A stretch of DNA of 64,000 nucleotides from an uncultured Eubacteriales bacterium (GTDB lineage Bacteria; Bacillota; Clostridia; Oscillospirales; Acutalibacteraceae), in the NCBI GenBank assembly GCA_934476085.1, contig CAKSNE010000002.1:123398-187397 (forward strand). Reading direction: 5' to 3'. The notes under the pieces were generated by a model. The model had not been told where the DNA came from. It did not search any database and saw only the letters and a program-made list of their open reading frames with translations. Below are positions 35,156-44,319 of the stretch, piece by piece; within the stretch, counting starts at the first letter, position 1; every line of letters starts with the position of its first letter. The translations under genes were made by a program, and so were the position numbers.

Positions 35156-38100
35156 ATGCAGAATACAGATTTTGAAAAAATTCGCATTGGTCTTGCATCT
35201 CCTGAACAAATCAGAGCATGGTCATACGGCGAGGTTAAAAAACCTGAAACCATTAACTACCGTACATTGAAACCTGAAAGAGACGGTCTTTTCTGTGAAA
35301 GAATTTTCGGACCACAAAAAGACTGGGAGTGTCATTGCGGTAAATATAAAAGAATTCGTTATAAAGGCAAAGTTTGTGAACGTTGCGGCGTTGAAATTAC
35401 AAGAAGTAAAGTTCGCCGTGAGAGAATGGGCTCTATTGAGCTTGCTGCTCCTGTTTCACATATTTGGTACTTTAAAACTATTCCTTCGAGAATGGGTCTT
35501 GTTCTTGATATGTCTCCTAGAGATCTTGAACAAGTTCTCTACTTCTCAAAATATGTAGTAGTAGATCCCGGTAATACTCCGCTTGCTAAGCTTCAGTTGT
35601 TATCTGAACGTCAGTATATGGAGTGGTACGAAAAATATGAAGATGATTTTGTAGCTGAAATGGGTGCTGAAGCAATTAAAAAATTGCTTTCAGAAATCGA
35701 CCTTGAAAAATTGTCTGCTGAACTTAAAGCAGAAATGGAAGAAGCTACAGGTCAAAAGAAAATCAGAATCGGTAAAAGACTTGAAGTTGTTGAGTCATTC
35801 CGTTTATCAGGCAACCGTCCTGAATGGATGATTCTTGATGTTCTTCCTGTTATTCCGCCTGATATTCGTCCTATGGTTCAACTTGACGGTGGCAGATTTG
35901 CTACTTCTGACTTGAATGACCTTTACAGAAGAGTTATCAACCGTAACAATCGTTTGGCTCGTCTTCTTGAGCTTGGTGCTCCTAGCATTATTGTCAGAAA
36001 CGAAAAAAGAATGTTACAAGAAGCTGTTGACGCTCTTATTGATAACGGTCGTCGTGGCAGAGCCGTTACAGGCCCTAATAACAGAGCGTTAAAATCGCTT
36101 TCTGATATGCTTAAAGGTAAACAAGGCCGTTTCCGTCAAAACTTGCTCGGTAAACGTGTTGACTATTCAGGTCGTTCGGTTATCGTTGTTGGTCCTGAAC
36201 TTAAAATTTATCAGTGCGGTCTTCCTAAAGAGATGGCACTTGAGTTGTTCAAACCATTCGTTATGAAACGCCTTGTTGAGAAAAATGTTGCCAGCAACAT
36301 TAAATCAGCAAGAAAAATGTTAGAGCGTGTTCGTCCGGAAGTTTGGGACGCTTTAGCAGTTGTAATTAAAGACCACCCTGTATTCCTTAACCGTGCGCCA
36401 ACACTTCACCGTCTTGGTATTCAGGCATTCGAGCCTGTTTTGGTTGAGGGTAGAGCTATTAAACTTCACCCACTCGTTTGTACAGCGTTCAACGCCGACT
36501 TCGATGGTGACCAGATGGCTGTTCACGTTCCTCTTTCAGCAGAGGCTCAGGCAGAGGCCAGAATTTTGATGCTCGCTGCTAATAACTTGCTTAAACCGTC
36601 AGACGGTAAGCCTGTTGCAGTACCTACACAGGATATGGTTCTTGGTTCTTACTACCTTACTCTTGTTCGACCTGATGAAAAAGGTGCAGGCAAGGTATTT
36701 AGAAACAAAGAAGAAGCTATTATGGCTTATGAAACCGATGCTGTTGGACTTCACGCTCCTATTAAAGTAAGAGTAACCGGTGAATGGAACGGCGAAAAAA
36801 TCACTAGAATTATCGACGCTACAGTTGGTTATCTTATCTTTAATGAGTCTATTCCACAGAATTTAGGCTTTACAGATCGTACTGAAGGTCATGAATTAGA
36901 TCTTGAAATCCACTTCACTAAGAATGAAGACGGAACTTATAAAGCTAATAAAGCAGGCAAAAAGCTTCTCGGTCAAATTATTGACGCTTGTATTAGAGTT
37001 AACGGCACATCTGTTACTGCTGAAGTTCTTGATAAAATTAAAGCTACAGGTTATAAATATTCTACTAAGAGTGCTATCACAATTGCGGTTTCTGATGCAG
37101 TTATTCCGCCTATTAAGGCTCAGAAAATTGCTGAAGCTGAAGAACAGGTTGATAAAATCAATAAAATGTTCCGTCGTGGTATGTTCTCTTCCAGTGAAAA
37201 ATCTAAAAAGGTTCAAGAGATTTGGGAAGAAACAGTTAACGATGTTTCTGCCGCTCTTACTGAAAACTTACAAGAATACAACCCAATCAATATGATGGTT
37301 GATTCAGGTGCCCGTGGTTCTGTCAGCCAGATTAGACAGCTTGCAGGTATGCGTGGTCTTATCGCTAATACATCAGGTAAGATTATCGAGGTTCCTATTC
37401 GTTCTAACTACCGTGAAGGTCTTAATGTACAAGAGTACTTTATTTCTTCTCGTGGTGCACGTAAAGGTCTTGCCGATACAGCGCTTAGAACTGCTGACTC
37501 CGGTTACCTTACCCGTCGTCTTGTTGATATTTCACAAGATGTTATTATCTGTGAAGATGATTGTAACTCTGATGAAGGCTTGTTAGTTTACGGTATCTAC
37601 GAAGGCAAACAGCTTATCGAGCCACTTGCTGATCGTCTTATCGGTCGTTACCTTAAAGATCCTGTATTCCATCCTGAAACAGGCGAGCTTTTGATGGGTA
37701 CTGACGATATGATTACCTATGATGACGCTAAACGCATTGTTGATGCAGGCGTTAAAGAATGTGTAATCCGTTCTATCATTACTTGTAAAGCTAAAAAAGG
37801 TATTTGTAAAAAATGTTATGGTTCTAACCTTGCAACAGGTACTTCTGTTACTGTTGGTGAAGCTGTTGGTATCGTAGCTGCTCAATCAATCGGTGAGCCT
37901 GGTACACAGCTTACAATGCGTACTTTCCATACCGGTGGTATCGCATCAAGCGAAGATATTACACAAGGTCTTCCTCGTGTCGAAGAGCTTTTCGAAGCAA
38001 GAAGACCAAAACACTCTGCTTTCCTTACAGAAATCGCAGGTGTTGTTAGAATTGAAACTGTTAAAAAGAATAAGGAAATCGTTGTTACTGATACACAAGG

Positions 38101-38746
38101 TACAGACGAAAAGAGATACTCAATTCCTTATGACTATCGTATTTTGGTTGACGATGGCGATGTTGTTGAAAAAGGTCAGCAAATTACAGACGGTGTTATT
38201 TATCCACAAGATGTATTAGCTATCCTCGGTGCTCACGCTGTTCAAAACTATATTATCGAACAGGTTCAATCTGTTTACCGTTTACAAGGTGTTGATATCA
38301 ACGATAAGCATATCGAGGTTATCGTTCGTCAAATGATGAGAAAGATTCGTGTGCTTGACAATGGTTCAACAACAATGATTCCTAGTACAATGGTTGAGCG
38401 TGGTACTTTCTACTCTGAATATAACGATATTAAAGCAAGAATTGACGCAGGCGAAGAAGGTCTTACCCTTCCTGTCGGCGAAGCTACCTTGCTTGGTATT
38501 ACTAAAGCTTCTCTTGCTACTGATTCATTCTTATCAGCTGCTTCATTCCAGGAAACAACTCGTGTTCTTACTGAAGCCGCTATTAAGGGTAAAGAAGATG
38601 AATTGTTCGGTCTTAAAGAGAATGTTATTATCGGTAACCTTATTCCTGCAGGTACAGGTATGAAGTGTTACGCTAATGCTTCTTTTGATGTAAGCGAACT
38701 TGATGAGCCTGAAGAAGACGAACTCATTTATTCAACAGAAGAATAA
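35156..38746 (+). CDS. rpoC: DNA-directed RNA polymerase subunit beta'
   Basis: Catalytic beta' subunit (1196 residues, Gram-positive form without the large insertion). The zinc ribbon uses Cys59, Cys61, Cys74 and Cys77. The catalytic NADFDGD (446-452) holds the three magnesium-binding aspartates. A second zinc site appears near CKAKKGICKKCYG. ATG 35156 follows AGAAGGAG, one base after the rpoB stop. The end is mildly acidic (DEPEEDEL). Confidence 0.98.
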   Translation: MQNTDFEKIRIGLASPEQIRAWSYGEVKKPETINYRTLKPERDGLFCERIFGPQKDWECHCGKYKRIRYKGKVCERCGVEITRSKVRRERMGSIELAAPVSHIWYFKTIPSRMGLVLDMSPRDLEQVLYFSKYVVVDPGNTPLAKLQLLSERQYMEWYEKYEDDFVAEMGAEAIKKLLSEIDLEKLSAELKAEMEEATGQKKIRIGKRLEVVESFRLSGNRPEWMILDVLPVIPPDIRPMVQLDGGRFATSDLNDLYRRVINRNNRLARLLELGAPSIIVRNEKRMLQEAVDALIDNGRRGRAVTGPNNRALKSLSDMLKGKQGRFRQNLLGKRVDYSGRSVIVVGPELKIYQCGLPKEMALELFKPFVMKRLVEKNVASNIKSARKMLERVRPEVWDALAVVIKDHPVFLNRAPTLHRLGIQAFEPVLVEGRAIKLHPLVCTAFNADFDGDQMAVHVPLSAEAQAEARILMLAANNLLKPSDGKPVAVPTQDMVLGSYYLTLVRPDEKGAGKVFRNKEEAIMAYETDAVGLHAPIKVRVTGEWNGEKITRIIDATVGYLIFNESIPQNLGFTDRTEGHELDLEIHFTKNEDGTYKANKAGKKLLGQIIDACIRVNGTSVTAEVLDKIKATGYKYSTKSAITIAVSDAVIPPIKAQKIAEAEEQVDKINKMFRRGMFSSSEKSKKVQEIWEETVNDVSAALTENLQEYNPINMMVDSGARGSVSQIRQLAGMRGLIANTSGKIIEVPIRSNYREGLNVQEYFISSRGARKGLADTALRTADSGYLTRRLVDISQDVIICEDDCNSDEGLLVYGIYEGKQLIEPLADRLIGRYLKDPVFHPETGELLMGTDDMITYDDAKRIVDAGVKECVIRSIITCKAKKGICKKCYGSNLATGTSVTVGEAVGIVAAQSIGEPGTQLTMRTFHTGGIASSEDITQGLPRVEELFEARRPKHSAFLTEIAGVVRIETVKKNKEIVVTDTQGTDEKRYSIPYDYRILVDDGDVVEKGQQITDGVIYPQDVLAILGAHAVQNYIIEQVQSVYRLQGVDINDKHIEVIVRQMMRKIRVLDNGSTTMIPSTMVERGTFYSEYNDIKARIDAGEEGLTLPVGEATLLGITKASLATDSFLSAASFQETTRVLTEAAIKGKEDELFGLKENVIIGNLIPAGTGMKCYANASFDVSELDEPEEDELIYSTEE

Positions 38747-38756
38747 TTATTAAAAT

Positions 38757-38794
38757 TAAAAGAGATTGGTTTTTATAAACCAATCTCTTTTTTT
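38757..38794 (+). terminator. Terminator of rpoBC
   Basis: Stem AGAGATTGGTTT (38761-38772) pairs with 38777-38788, extended by AAAA/TTTT, then a T run. Confidence 0.92.
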
Positions 38795-38805
38795 AGGCAA
38801 AAAAC

Positions 38806-38839
38806 AAACGATGCTTAAATTTTATTTTAAGCATCGTTT
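38806..38839 (-). terminator. Terminator of the HtrA operon
   Basis: A 14-bp stem (38806-38819 and 38826-38839) with T-rich sequence beyond it on both strands. It lies just after the minus-strand HtrA stop. Confidence 0.85.
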
Positions 38840-38857
38840 TTGATTTTGTTTTATTAA

Positions 38858-40525
38858 TTAATTTCCAAAGCTGAACGGATTTTGATATCCATCTGAACCG
38901 CTGTTTCCGTTACCGTTACCGCCATTGTTGTTACCGTTATCGCCATTGCTGTTACCGTTATCGTTGCCATTACCATAATTGCCGCTGTTGCCATCTGAAC
39001 CGTTGCCAAAAGGGTTTACGGTAGTTGATTTTGGAATTTCATTTTTATAGCTTGTGTTTGAAGTATCCTCCATCAATGTTACTTTATAGGTTTTGGTTGA
39101 TTTATTGCTAACGCTATAAATGGTTAATGAAATTTCATCGCCTGCCGATGAATCATCAATAACATCAAGAGCAATATCGCTGCTGGTAATTGATTTGCCG
39201 TTTATTTTAGTAATAATATCGCCGTTTTCGCCGGTTGCAATACCCTTTGTACTTAAATCACTTTTTGAATCAATTGAAGAAATTCTAAGTCCGGCAGGAA
39301 GATTATTAACAAGTGCAGCAGCAGAAGAAATAGACTGATAAGTTATACCTAATTTTGCTCTGCCGATTACTTCGCCGTTTTTAACAAGACTTTTTGCATA
39401 TTTAACTGCATCGTTAGATGGAATTGCAAAGCAAATACCTTCATAACCTGATACAGAAAGCTTTGATGAACTAATTCCTATAACCTGGCCATACATATTA
39501 ACAAGTGCACCGCCTGAGTTGCCGGGATTAAGAGCAGCATCAGTTTGAATAACTCTCATTGAGTAATTAGCGGTAGTTTGAGATTGACTGTCAGATGATG
39601 AAGTAGCAGTAATTCTTCTTGAAGGATAAGAAACAATGCCTTTTGTTATTGTTCCTGAAAGTCCGTTTGGGCTACCGATAGCTATTACATCATCGCCTGC
39701 TTTGACGTCAGATGAGTTTGCAAAAGTTGCAGCAACGAGATTTTTTGGAACCTCATCAAATTTTAAAACTGCAATATCGCTTCGCTGATCGCCTGCAACA
39801 TAAGAAGCCTTATAGCTTGTTCCGTCATTCATAGTAATAATGAATTTTGCATTTGTAACTGATGAATAAATGTGGTCATTTGTAATAATATAGCCTTTTT
39901 TATTTAAAATAACGCCTGAAGCAGTTGCAGAAGTCGATGAATCAGTAGTTGAATAAACCTGAATATTAACAACCGAATCGCCAACTAACTGAGCTACTTG
40001 GTCAGTAGTATATTTACCGTTTTCATCGGGTTTAATATCATCTCTTTTGACGCTTTTGCCGCTTTCGACTTCAATGTCTTCACCCTTGTATTTTAGCGAA
40101 TCATCACTACTGCTTTGTGTTGAATTAGTAGTGTCAGTTGTGTTGTTAATCAGTCTGCCAACGCCTGCACCAACGGTAAAAACCAAAACAGCAGCTAAAC
40201 AAATAATGAAAATTTTAAATCCTTTTTTACCGTTGTTAGGAGTTTTATTTACCGGAGATTTGTAAAATCCGCCCTGATTATTTTGAAACGCATTTGGAAC
40301 ATAATGTTTTTGTTCATAATAATTATTTTGAGGCGGTGTCTGCGGTTGTTGCGGTTGTTGATTTGCCCATGGATTTGGTTGTGGCTCATTTTTTGATTGT
40401 TCTTCAAAATTTGATTGTGGTTCTGTGTTATTAATTGGCTGATCCTGTTGTTGATTTGTATCTTCAACAGGTTTTTGTTCATTATTTTCATCAATCTGAT
40501 TATTGTTATCAAAATCGTTATTCAT
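38858..40525 (-). CDS. Membrane-anchored HtrA-like serine protease
   Basis: A quality-control protease of the envelope (555 residues). The first 100 residues are an Asn/Gln/Pro-rich cytoplasmic region, then one transmembrane helix (103-127), a trypsin-like domain with His218, Asp250 and Ser337 (LNPGNSGGALV), a PDZ domain (about 395-475), and a Gly/Asn-rich tail. His218 sits in ITNDHI rather than the usual TNNHV. AAAGGAG is a long 14 nt before the ATG. It follows a two-component system on the same strand, as htrA does in secretion-stress systems. Confidence 0.92.
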   Translation of the reverse strand: MNNDFDNNNQIDENNEQKPVEDTNQQQDQPINNTEPQSNFEEQSKNEPQPNPWANQQPQQPQTPPQNNYYEQKHYVPNAFQNNQGGFYKSPVNKTPNNGKKGFKIFIICLAAVLVFTVGAGVGRLINNTTDTTNSTQSSSDDSLKYKGEDIEVESGKSVKRDDIKPDENGKYTTDQVAQLVGDSVVNIQVYSTTDSSTSATASGVILNKKGYIITNDHIYSSVTNAKFIITMNDGTSYKASYVAGDQRSDIAVLKFDEVPKNLVAATFANSSDVKAGDDVIAIGSPNGLSGTITKGIVSYPSRRITATSSSDSQSQTTANYSMRVIQTDAALNPGNSGGALVNMYGQVIGISSSKLSVSGYEGICFAIPSNDAVKYAKSLVKNGEVIGRAKLGITYQSISSAAALVNNLPAGLRISSIDSKSDLSTKGIATGENGDIITKINGKSITSSDIALDVIDDSSAGDEISLTIYSVSNKSTKTYKVTLMEDTSNTSYKNEIPKSTTVNPFGNGSDGNSGNYGNGNDNGNSNGDNGNNNGGNGNGNSGSDGYQNPFSFGN

Positions 40526-40543
40526 AATAATAGTTTTGCTCCT

Positions 40544-42013
40544 TTATTTGCTTTTAATTCGTTTGTCATCGTCTCTTGTGTCAAGCTCGGCAACAAATTC
40601 TCGGTCAGGCAATGTTACATCAAACTGAGTATACTCGCCTAAAACACTGCTAACCGCAATTTTTCCGTTATGAAGTGAAAGAATGGTTTTAACAATATAA
40701 AGACCAAAGCCCATACCTGTTTTATCTTTACTTCTTGAACGATCGGTTTTATAAAAACGTTCAAAAATCTTTGCCATTTCCTGTTGACGAAGACCTTCGC
40801 CCGAGTTTCTTATAGAAAATTTAACTTTTTGTTTTTCCGCTTTGCTTGTAACTGTTATAACTCCGCCTTCAGGAGTAAATTTAATAGCGTTTTCGGTCAA
40901 GTTGTAAATTACTTGGTAAATAAGATCACGGTCAGCGGTCAAACTCAACGGTTTCAGCATATCAAGCCCGCTGATTTCAAGGTGTTTTTCTTCAATTCTT
41001 TGTTCAAATGAAAGAAAAACACTTATGATCATATCGGATAAATTGAAAGTAGTTTTATTAACTTTTGTTGTACCGCTTTCTAGTCGTGAAAGCTGTAACA
41101 TTGAGTTTACAAGCCTTGATAAACGTTTAGTTTCATCAGAAACTATTCTTAAATATTTGCCTTGTTGTTCAGGTGGTATTGTGCCGTCTAAAATTCCGTC
41201 AACAAAGCCAGAAATTGTAGTCATAGGCGTTTTTAATTCATGAGAAACGCTTGATATAAAATCTCTTCTCATGCCTTCAAGCTCGCCTATAGAAACAACC
41301 ATTTTATTAATTGCATCTGCAAGAAGTCCGATTTCATCGTGTCGGTCAACAGCGATCCTTGCAGAAAAGTCACCGCTTTCGATTTTTTTAACAACCTGTG
41401 CCATATTTCTAAGCGGACGAGTCATTTGTGCAGAAGCTAAATATATTGCAACAAATGCAATCAACATAACAATTAGTGCCGCATAAACTATTGTGTTGAA
41501 AATACTGCCGACATAAATATCGCTTTGTTTAATAGGCATAGCTGCAAAAACCGCACCGCTTTGAACACCGTTTGCTTTTATCGGAAATCCGACAATAAAA
41601 CAGCGTGTTTTTAGTGCGTCACAAAGCGTTCCGGTTTCTACATATTTACCTTTAGTGACTTTTTCTATTATGTCGCGGTCGATAATTTTATTGCTGTTTG
41701 GCGAAGCGTTTGAATTATATTCGGTTGAGTAGCTGCATTGACCGTTTTCATCAACGGTGAAAATTGTAGCGTCAATAATTTCAGCAATCGCATCAATTGT
41801 TCCGTAAACTTGAAGTTGGTCAAATTCATAATAACTGTCAACATCGCTTAAAATAGCAGAAATAGTTTTAACATTTCTTGATAAAAGCTTGTTATTTTCG
41901 TTAATCCATTGTTTTCGTGAATTAAGCATAACAATAGAAGAAAATATTATAACGCTTACTGCAATAATAGCCGCAACTGTTGTAAAGTATTTTGCAAATA
42001 TACTTTTTCGCAT
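40544..42013 (-). CDS. Sensor histidine kinase
   Basis: A protein of 489 residues with two transmembrane helices (about 9-31 and 172-194) enclosing an extracytoplasmic sensor domain. A HAMP linker, the HisKA box with His258 (SSVSHELKTPM) and a HATPase domain (NLTENAIKFTPEGG, GMGFGLYIVK) follow. It phosphorylates the response regulator encoded 12 bp upstream. Operon position before HtrA suggests it senses misfolded secreted protein, as CssS does in Bacillus; this is inference. Confidence 0.93.
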   Translation of the reverse strand: MRKSIFAKYFTTVAAIIAVSVIIFSSIVMLNSRKQWINENNKLLSRNVKTISAILSDVDSYYEFDQLQVYGTIDAIAEIIDATIFTVDENGQCSYSTEYNSNASPNSNKIIDRDIIEKVTKGKYVETGTLCDALKTRCFIVGFPIKANGVQSGAVFAAMPIKQSDIYVGSIFNTIVYAALIVMLIAFVAIYLASAQMTRPLRNMAQVVKKIESGDFSARIAVDRHDEIGLLADAINKMVVSIGELEGMRRDFISSVSHELKTPMTTISGFVDGILDGTIPPEQQGKYLRIVSDETKRLSRLVNSMLQLSRLESGTTKVNKTTFNLSDMIISVFLSFEQRIEEKHLEISGLDMLKPLSLTADRDLIYQVIYNLTENAIKFTPEGGVITVTSKAEKQKVKFSIRNSGEGLRQQEMAKIFERFYKTDRSRSKDKTGMGFGLYIVKTILSLHNGKIAVSSVLGEYTQFDVTLPDREFVAELDTRDDDKRIKSK

Positions 42014-42025
42014 TATAACAGTCCT

Positions 42026-42712
42026 TTATTTTGTTTCAAATTTGTAGCCGACGCCCCAAACAGTTTTAAGTGCCCATTTATCCGAAACACCTTCAAGCTT
42101 TTCACGAAGTCTTTTAACATGAACATCAACAGTTCTTGAATCACCGTAATAATCAAATCCCCAAACTTCGTCAAGAAGCTGGTCACGAGTATAAACCTTA
42201 TTAGGATTTGAGGCAAGATGATAGATGAGTTCTAATTCTTTAGGCGGTGTATCAACAACTGTGCCGTTTACTGTCATTTCATAGTTAGTAAGGTTTATTG
42301 TAAGTTTATCATATTCAACTTTTTTAACCGCTTCTGAATCAGAATAACCGCTTCTGCGAAGAACGGCTTTAATTCTGGCAATAACTTCTTTTGCTTCAAA
42401 AGGTTTTACTATATAATCGTCAGCACCTAGTTCAAGACCTAAAACCTTATCAAAAGTTTCACCTTTTGCAGTAATCATAATAATCGGTACTTGGCTTTGC
42501 TTGCGAAGTTCTCTGCAAACCTGCCAACCGTCCATATTAGGCATCATAACATCAAGCAAAATCAATGCCGGATCGAATTTTGAAAAATTTGCAATAGCAC
42601 TTTTGCCGTCGTGATAAATATCAACAGCAAATCCTTCTTTTTCTAAGTATAGTCTTAAATACTCGCAGATATTGTTGTCATCATCAACAACCATTATTTT
42701 AGTGGTTCCCAT
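42026..42712 (-). CDS. OmpR/PhoB-type response regulator
   Basis: A protein of 228 residues. The receiver domain has the phosphorylated Asp54 (LILLDVMMPNMDG) and a C-terminal winged helix (YTRDQLLDEVWGFDYYGDSR, VDVHVKRLREKLE). It is the first gene of the regulator-kinase-HtrA operon and probably controls it. GGAAAGG precedes the start. Confidence 0.95.
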   Translation of the reverse strand: MGTTKIMVVDDDNNICEYLRLYLEKEGFAVDIYHDGKSAIANFSKFDPALILLDVMMPNMDGWQVCRELRKQSQVPIIMITAKGETFDKVLGLELGADDYIVKPFEAKEVIARIKAVLRRSGYSDSEAVKKVEYDKLTINLTNYEMTVNGTVVDTPPKELELIYHLASNPNKVYTRDQLLDEVWGFDYYGDSRTVDVHVKRLREKLEGVSDKWALKTVWGVGYKFETK

Positions 42713-42801
42713 ATTAAAAACATCCTTTCCCTAAAAAGAATTTCTTATAGTTTAAGTATAAATGAAAAAAATTACATTTGATGAACGAAGTTTTAACAAC
42801 T

Positions 42802-43623
42802 TTACAATTCTTTGTTAAAATCACATTTTTGGTAAATCGCAGTTTCAACTTGAATTTTTGTAGTAATTTCATTTAATTTTTCAAGCTTTTGTTGATCCTT
42901 AATTCCTGTTTTATAATAATAAGGAGTCATACAAAACAGATTTTTTATATTTTCTCCGTGAACAGTTATCATTTTATCAACAATTATTTTATCAATCAGT
43001 CGAAATCCGTCAACTTGCTCATTTTCGGGCTTGTTGCAGTAAGCGTTATCATAAATCGCTTGCTTTAATTCAATTAGATGGTCTTTTAAAACAAATGTCC
43101 TTATTAAATAACCGTCATCTTTTAAAATCCTTAAAAATTCTTTATTCGGCAGCGGTGCAAACATATTCATAACTATGTCAGTGCTTTTATCAATTATCGG
43201 CATTTTAAAAATGCTTGAAACAATCGGTAAAGCGTTTTCAAGTCGCTTTTTAAAATAACGAAGAGCCTCTTTTGAAATATCAATTCCGTAAATTTCAGAA
43301 GCATTTGTGCAATCGGCTGCCGCTTTTGTGTAATATCCTTCGCCGCAACCTGCGTCAACAATAGCTTTAGCGTCGGAACAGTATTTATCTATAAGCTTTG
43401 TTACGCTTTTTTGAATTGGCTCATAGTAACCGCTGTCTAAAAAATCTTTTCTGGCTAAAACCATCATTTTGTCGTCGCCATGACGCTTTTTAGAAGATTT
43501 ATTTGAAAGTGCTAAATTAACTACGCCGTATTTTGAAATATCAAAACAATGATTATTTTCACATTTGAAAGTTTTTTCACCCGAAAGTTTTAATTTGCAA
43601 ACAGGACATATAAGATTATTCAA
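42802..43623 (-). CDS. rlmA: 23S rRNA (guanine-N1)-methyltransferase, RlmA family
   Basis: Methylates N1 of a guanine in 23S rRNA helix 35 (G745 in the RlmA(I) group, G748 in the Gram-positive RlmA(II)/TlrB group). Of its 273 residues, the zinc site Cys6, Cys9, Cys21 and His25 is followed by the CFDISKYGVVNL motif, then the SAM-binding VDAGCGEGYY. G748 methylation in TlrB contributes to tylosin resistance; whether this member does is unknown. The start is TTG at 43623 behind AAAGGAA. Confidence 0.85.
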   Translation of the reverse strand: MNNLICPVCKLKLSGEKTFKCENNHCFDISKYGVVNLALSNKSSKKRHGDDKMMVLARKDFLDSGYYEPIQKSVTKLIDKYCSDAKAIVDAGCGEGYYTKAAADCTNASEIYGIDISKEALRYFKKRLENALPIVSSIFKMPIIDKSTDIVMNMFAPLPNKEFLRILKDDGYLIRTFVLKDHLIELKQAIYDNAYCNKPENEQVDGFRLIDKIIVDKMITVHGENIKNLFCMTPYYYKTGIKDQQKLEKLNEITTKIQVETAIYQKCDFNKEL

Positions 43624-43716
43624 AATAAAATTCCTTTACTCTTTTTTATTATTATAATAGATTTTTAATTCTTTTACAAGTCAAACGCTTGAAAAAGGCG
43701 GTTGATTGGTGTAAAC

Positions 43717-43725
43717 TGTTATAGT
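43717..43725 (+). promoter_or_regulatory. Extended -10 promoter of trmL
   Basis: TG at 43717-43718, then TATAGT (43720-43725). No good -35 box is at the right distance. Confidence 0.45.
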
Positions 43726-43747
43726 ATTAATCTTTAGGAGAATAAAA

Positions 43748-44254
43748 ATGGCTATTTTGAATATTGTGTTGGTTGAACCTGAAATCCCATCGAATACAGG
43801 TAATATTGTAAGGACCTGTGCAGCAACAGGTGCTAGACTTCATATTGTAAAGCCTATGGGCTTTACCCCTGACGATAAAAAGTTAAAGCGTGCAGGGCTT
43901 GACTATTGGAAGTATATGGACATAACTTACTATGAGAATTTGGACGAGTTTTTTGAAAAAACCGAAGGTCAGTATTTTTATTTTACAACAAAGGGCAGAC
44001 AAACTCATTCGGATGTGGAATATAAAGATAATTGCTACTTGCTTTTTGGAAAAGAAACAGCCGGACTACCGGAAGAATTGCTTATTAAAAATCCGGAGCG
44101 TTGCGTAAGGCTTCCTATGATGGGTGAAATTCGTTCGCTTAATTTATCTAATACAGTTTGTGTTGCAGTTTATGAAACGTTACGTCAATGGGGTTATCCC
44201 GAGCTTCAAAACTTCGGCGAACTCCATAAGTATAAATGGAGCGATATTCAGTAA
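43748..44254 (+). CDS. trmL: tRNA (cytidine(34)-2'-O)-methyltransferase
   Basis: A SPOUT-fold enzyme (168 residues) that 2'-O-methylates the wobble base of certain leucine tRNAs. NIVLVEPEIPSNTGNIVRTC is the family start and the trefoil knot spans LLFGKETAGLP to RSLNLSNTVCVAVYE. AGGAG precedes the ATG. It stands alone between a divergent rlmA and a convergent MFS gene. Confidence 0.93.
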   Translation: MAILNIVLVEPEIPSNTGNIVRTCAATGARLHIVKPMGFTPDDKKLKRAGLDYWKYMDITYYENLDEFFEKTEGQYFYFTTKGRQTHSDVEYKDNCYLLFGKETAGLPEELLIKNPERCVRLPMMGEIRSLNLSNTVCVAVYETLRQWGYPELQNFGELHKYKWSDIQ

Positions 44255-44270
44255 ATTTAATAATAAAACT

Positions 44271-44305
44271 AAAAAAACTCGGTGAATTTTTAACCGAGTT
44301 TTTTT
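44271..44305. terminator. Bidirectional terminator
   Basis: AAAAAAACTCGGT (44271-44283) and ACCGAGTTTTTTT (44293-44305) form a 13-bp stem. It serves trmL and the convergent MFS gene. Confidence 0.9.
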
Positions 44306-44319
44306 CTATATATCTTAAG

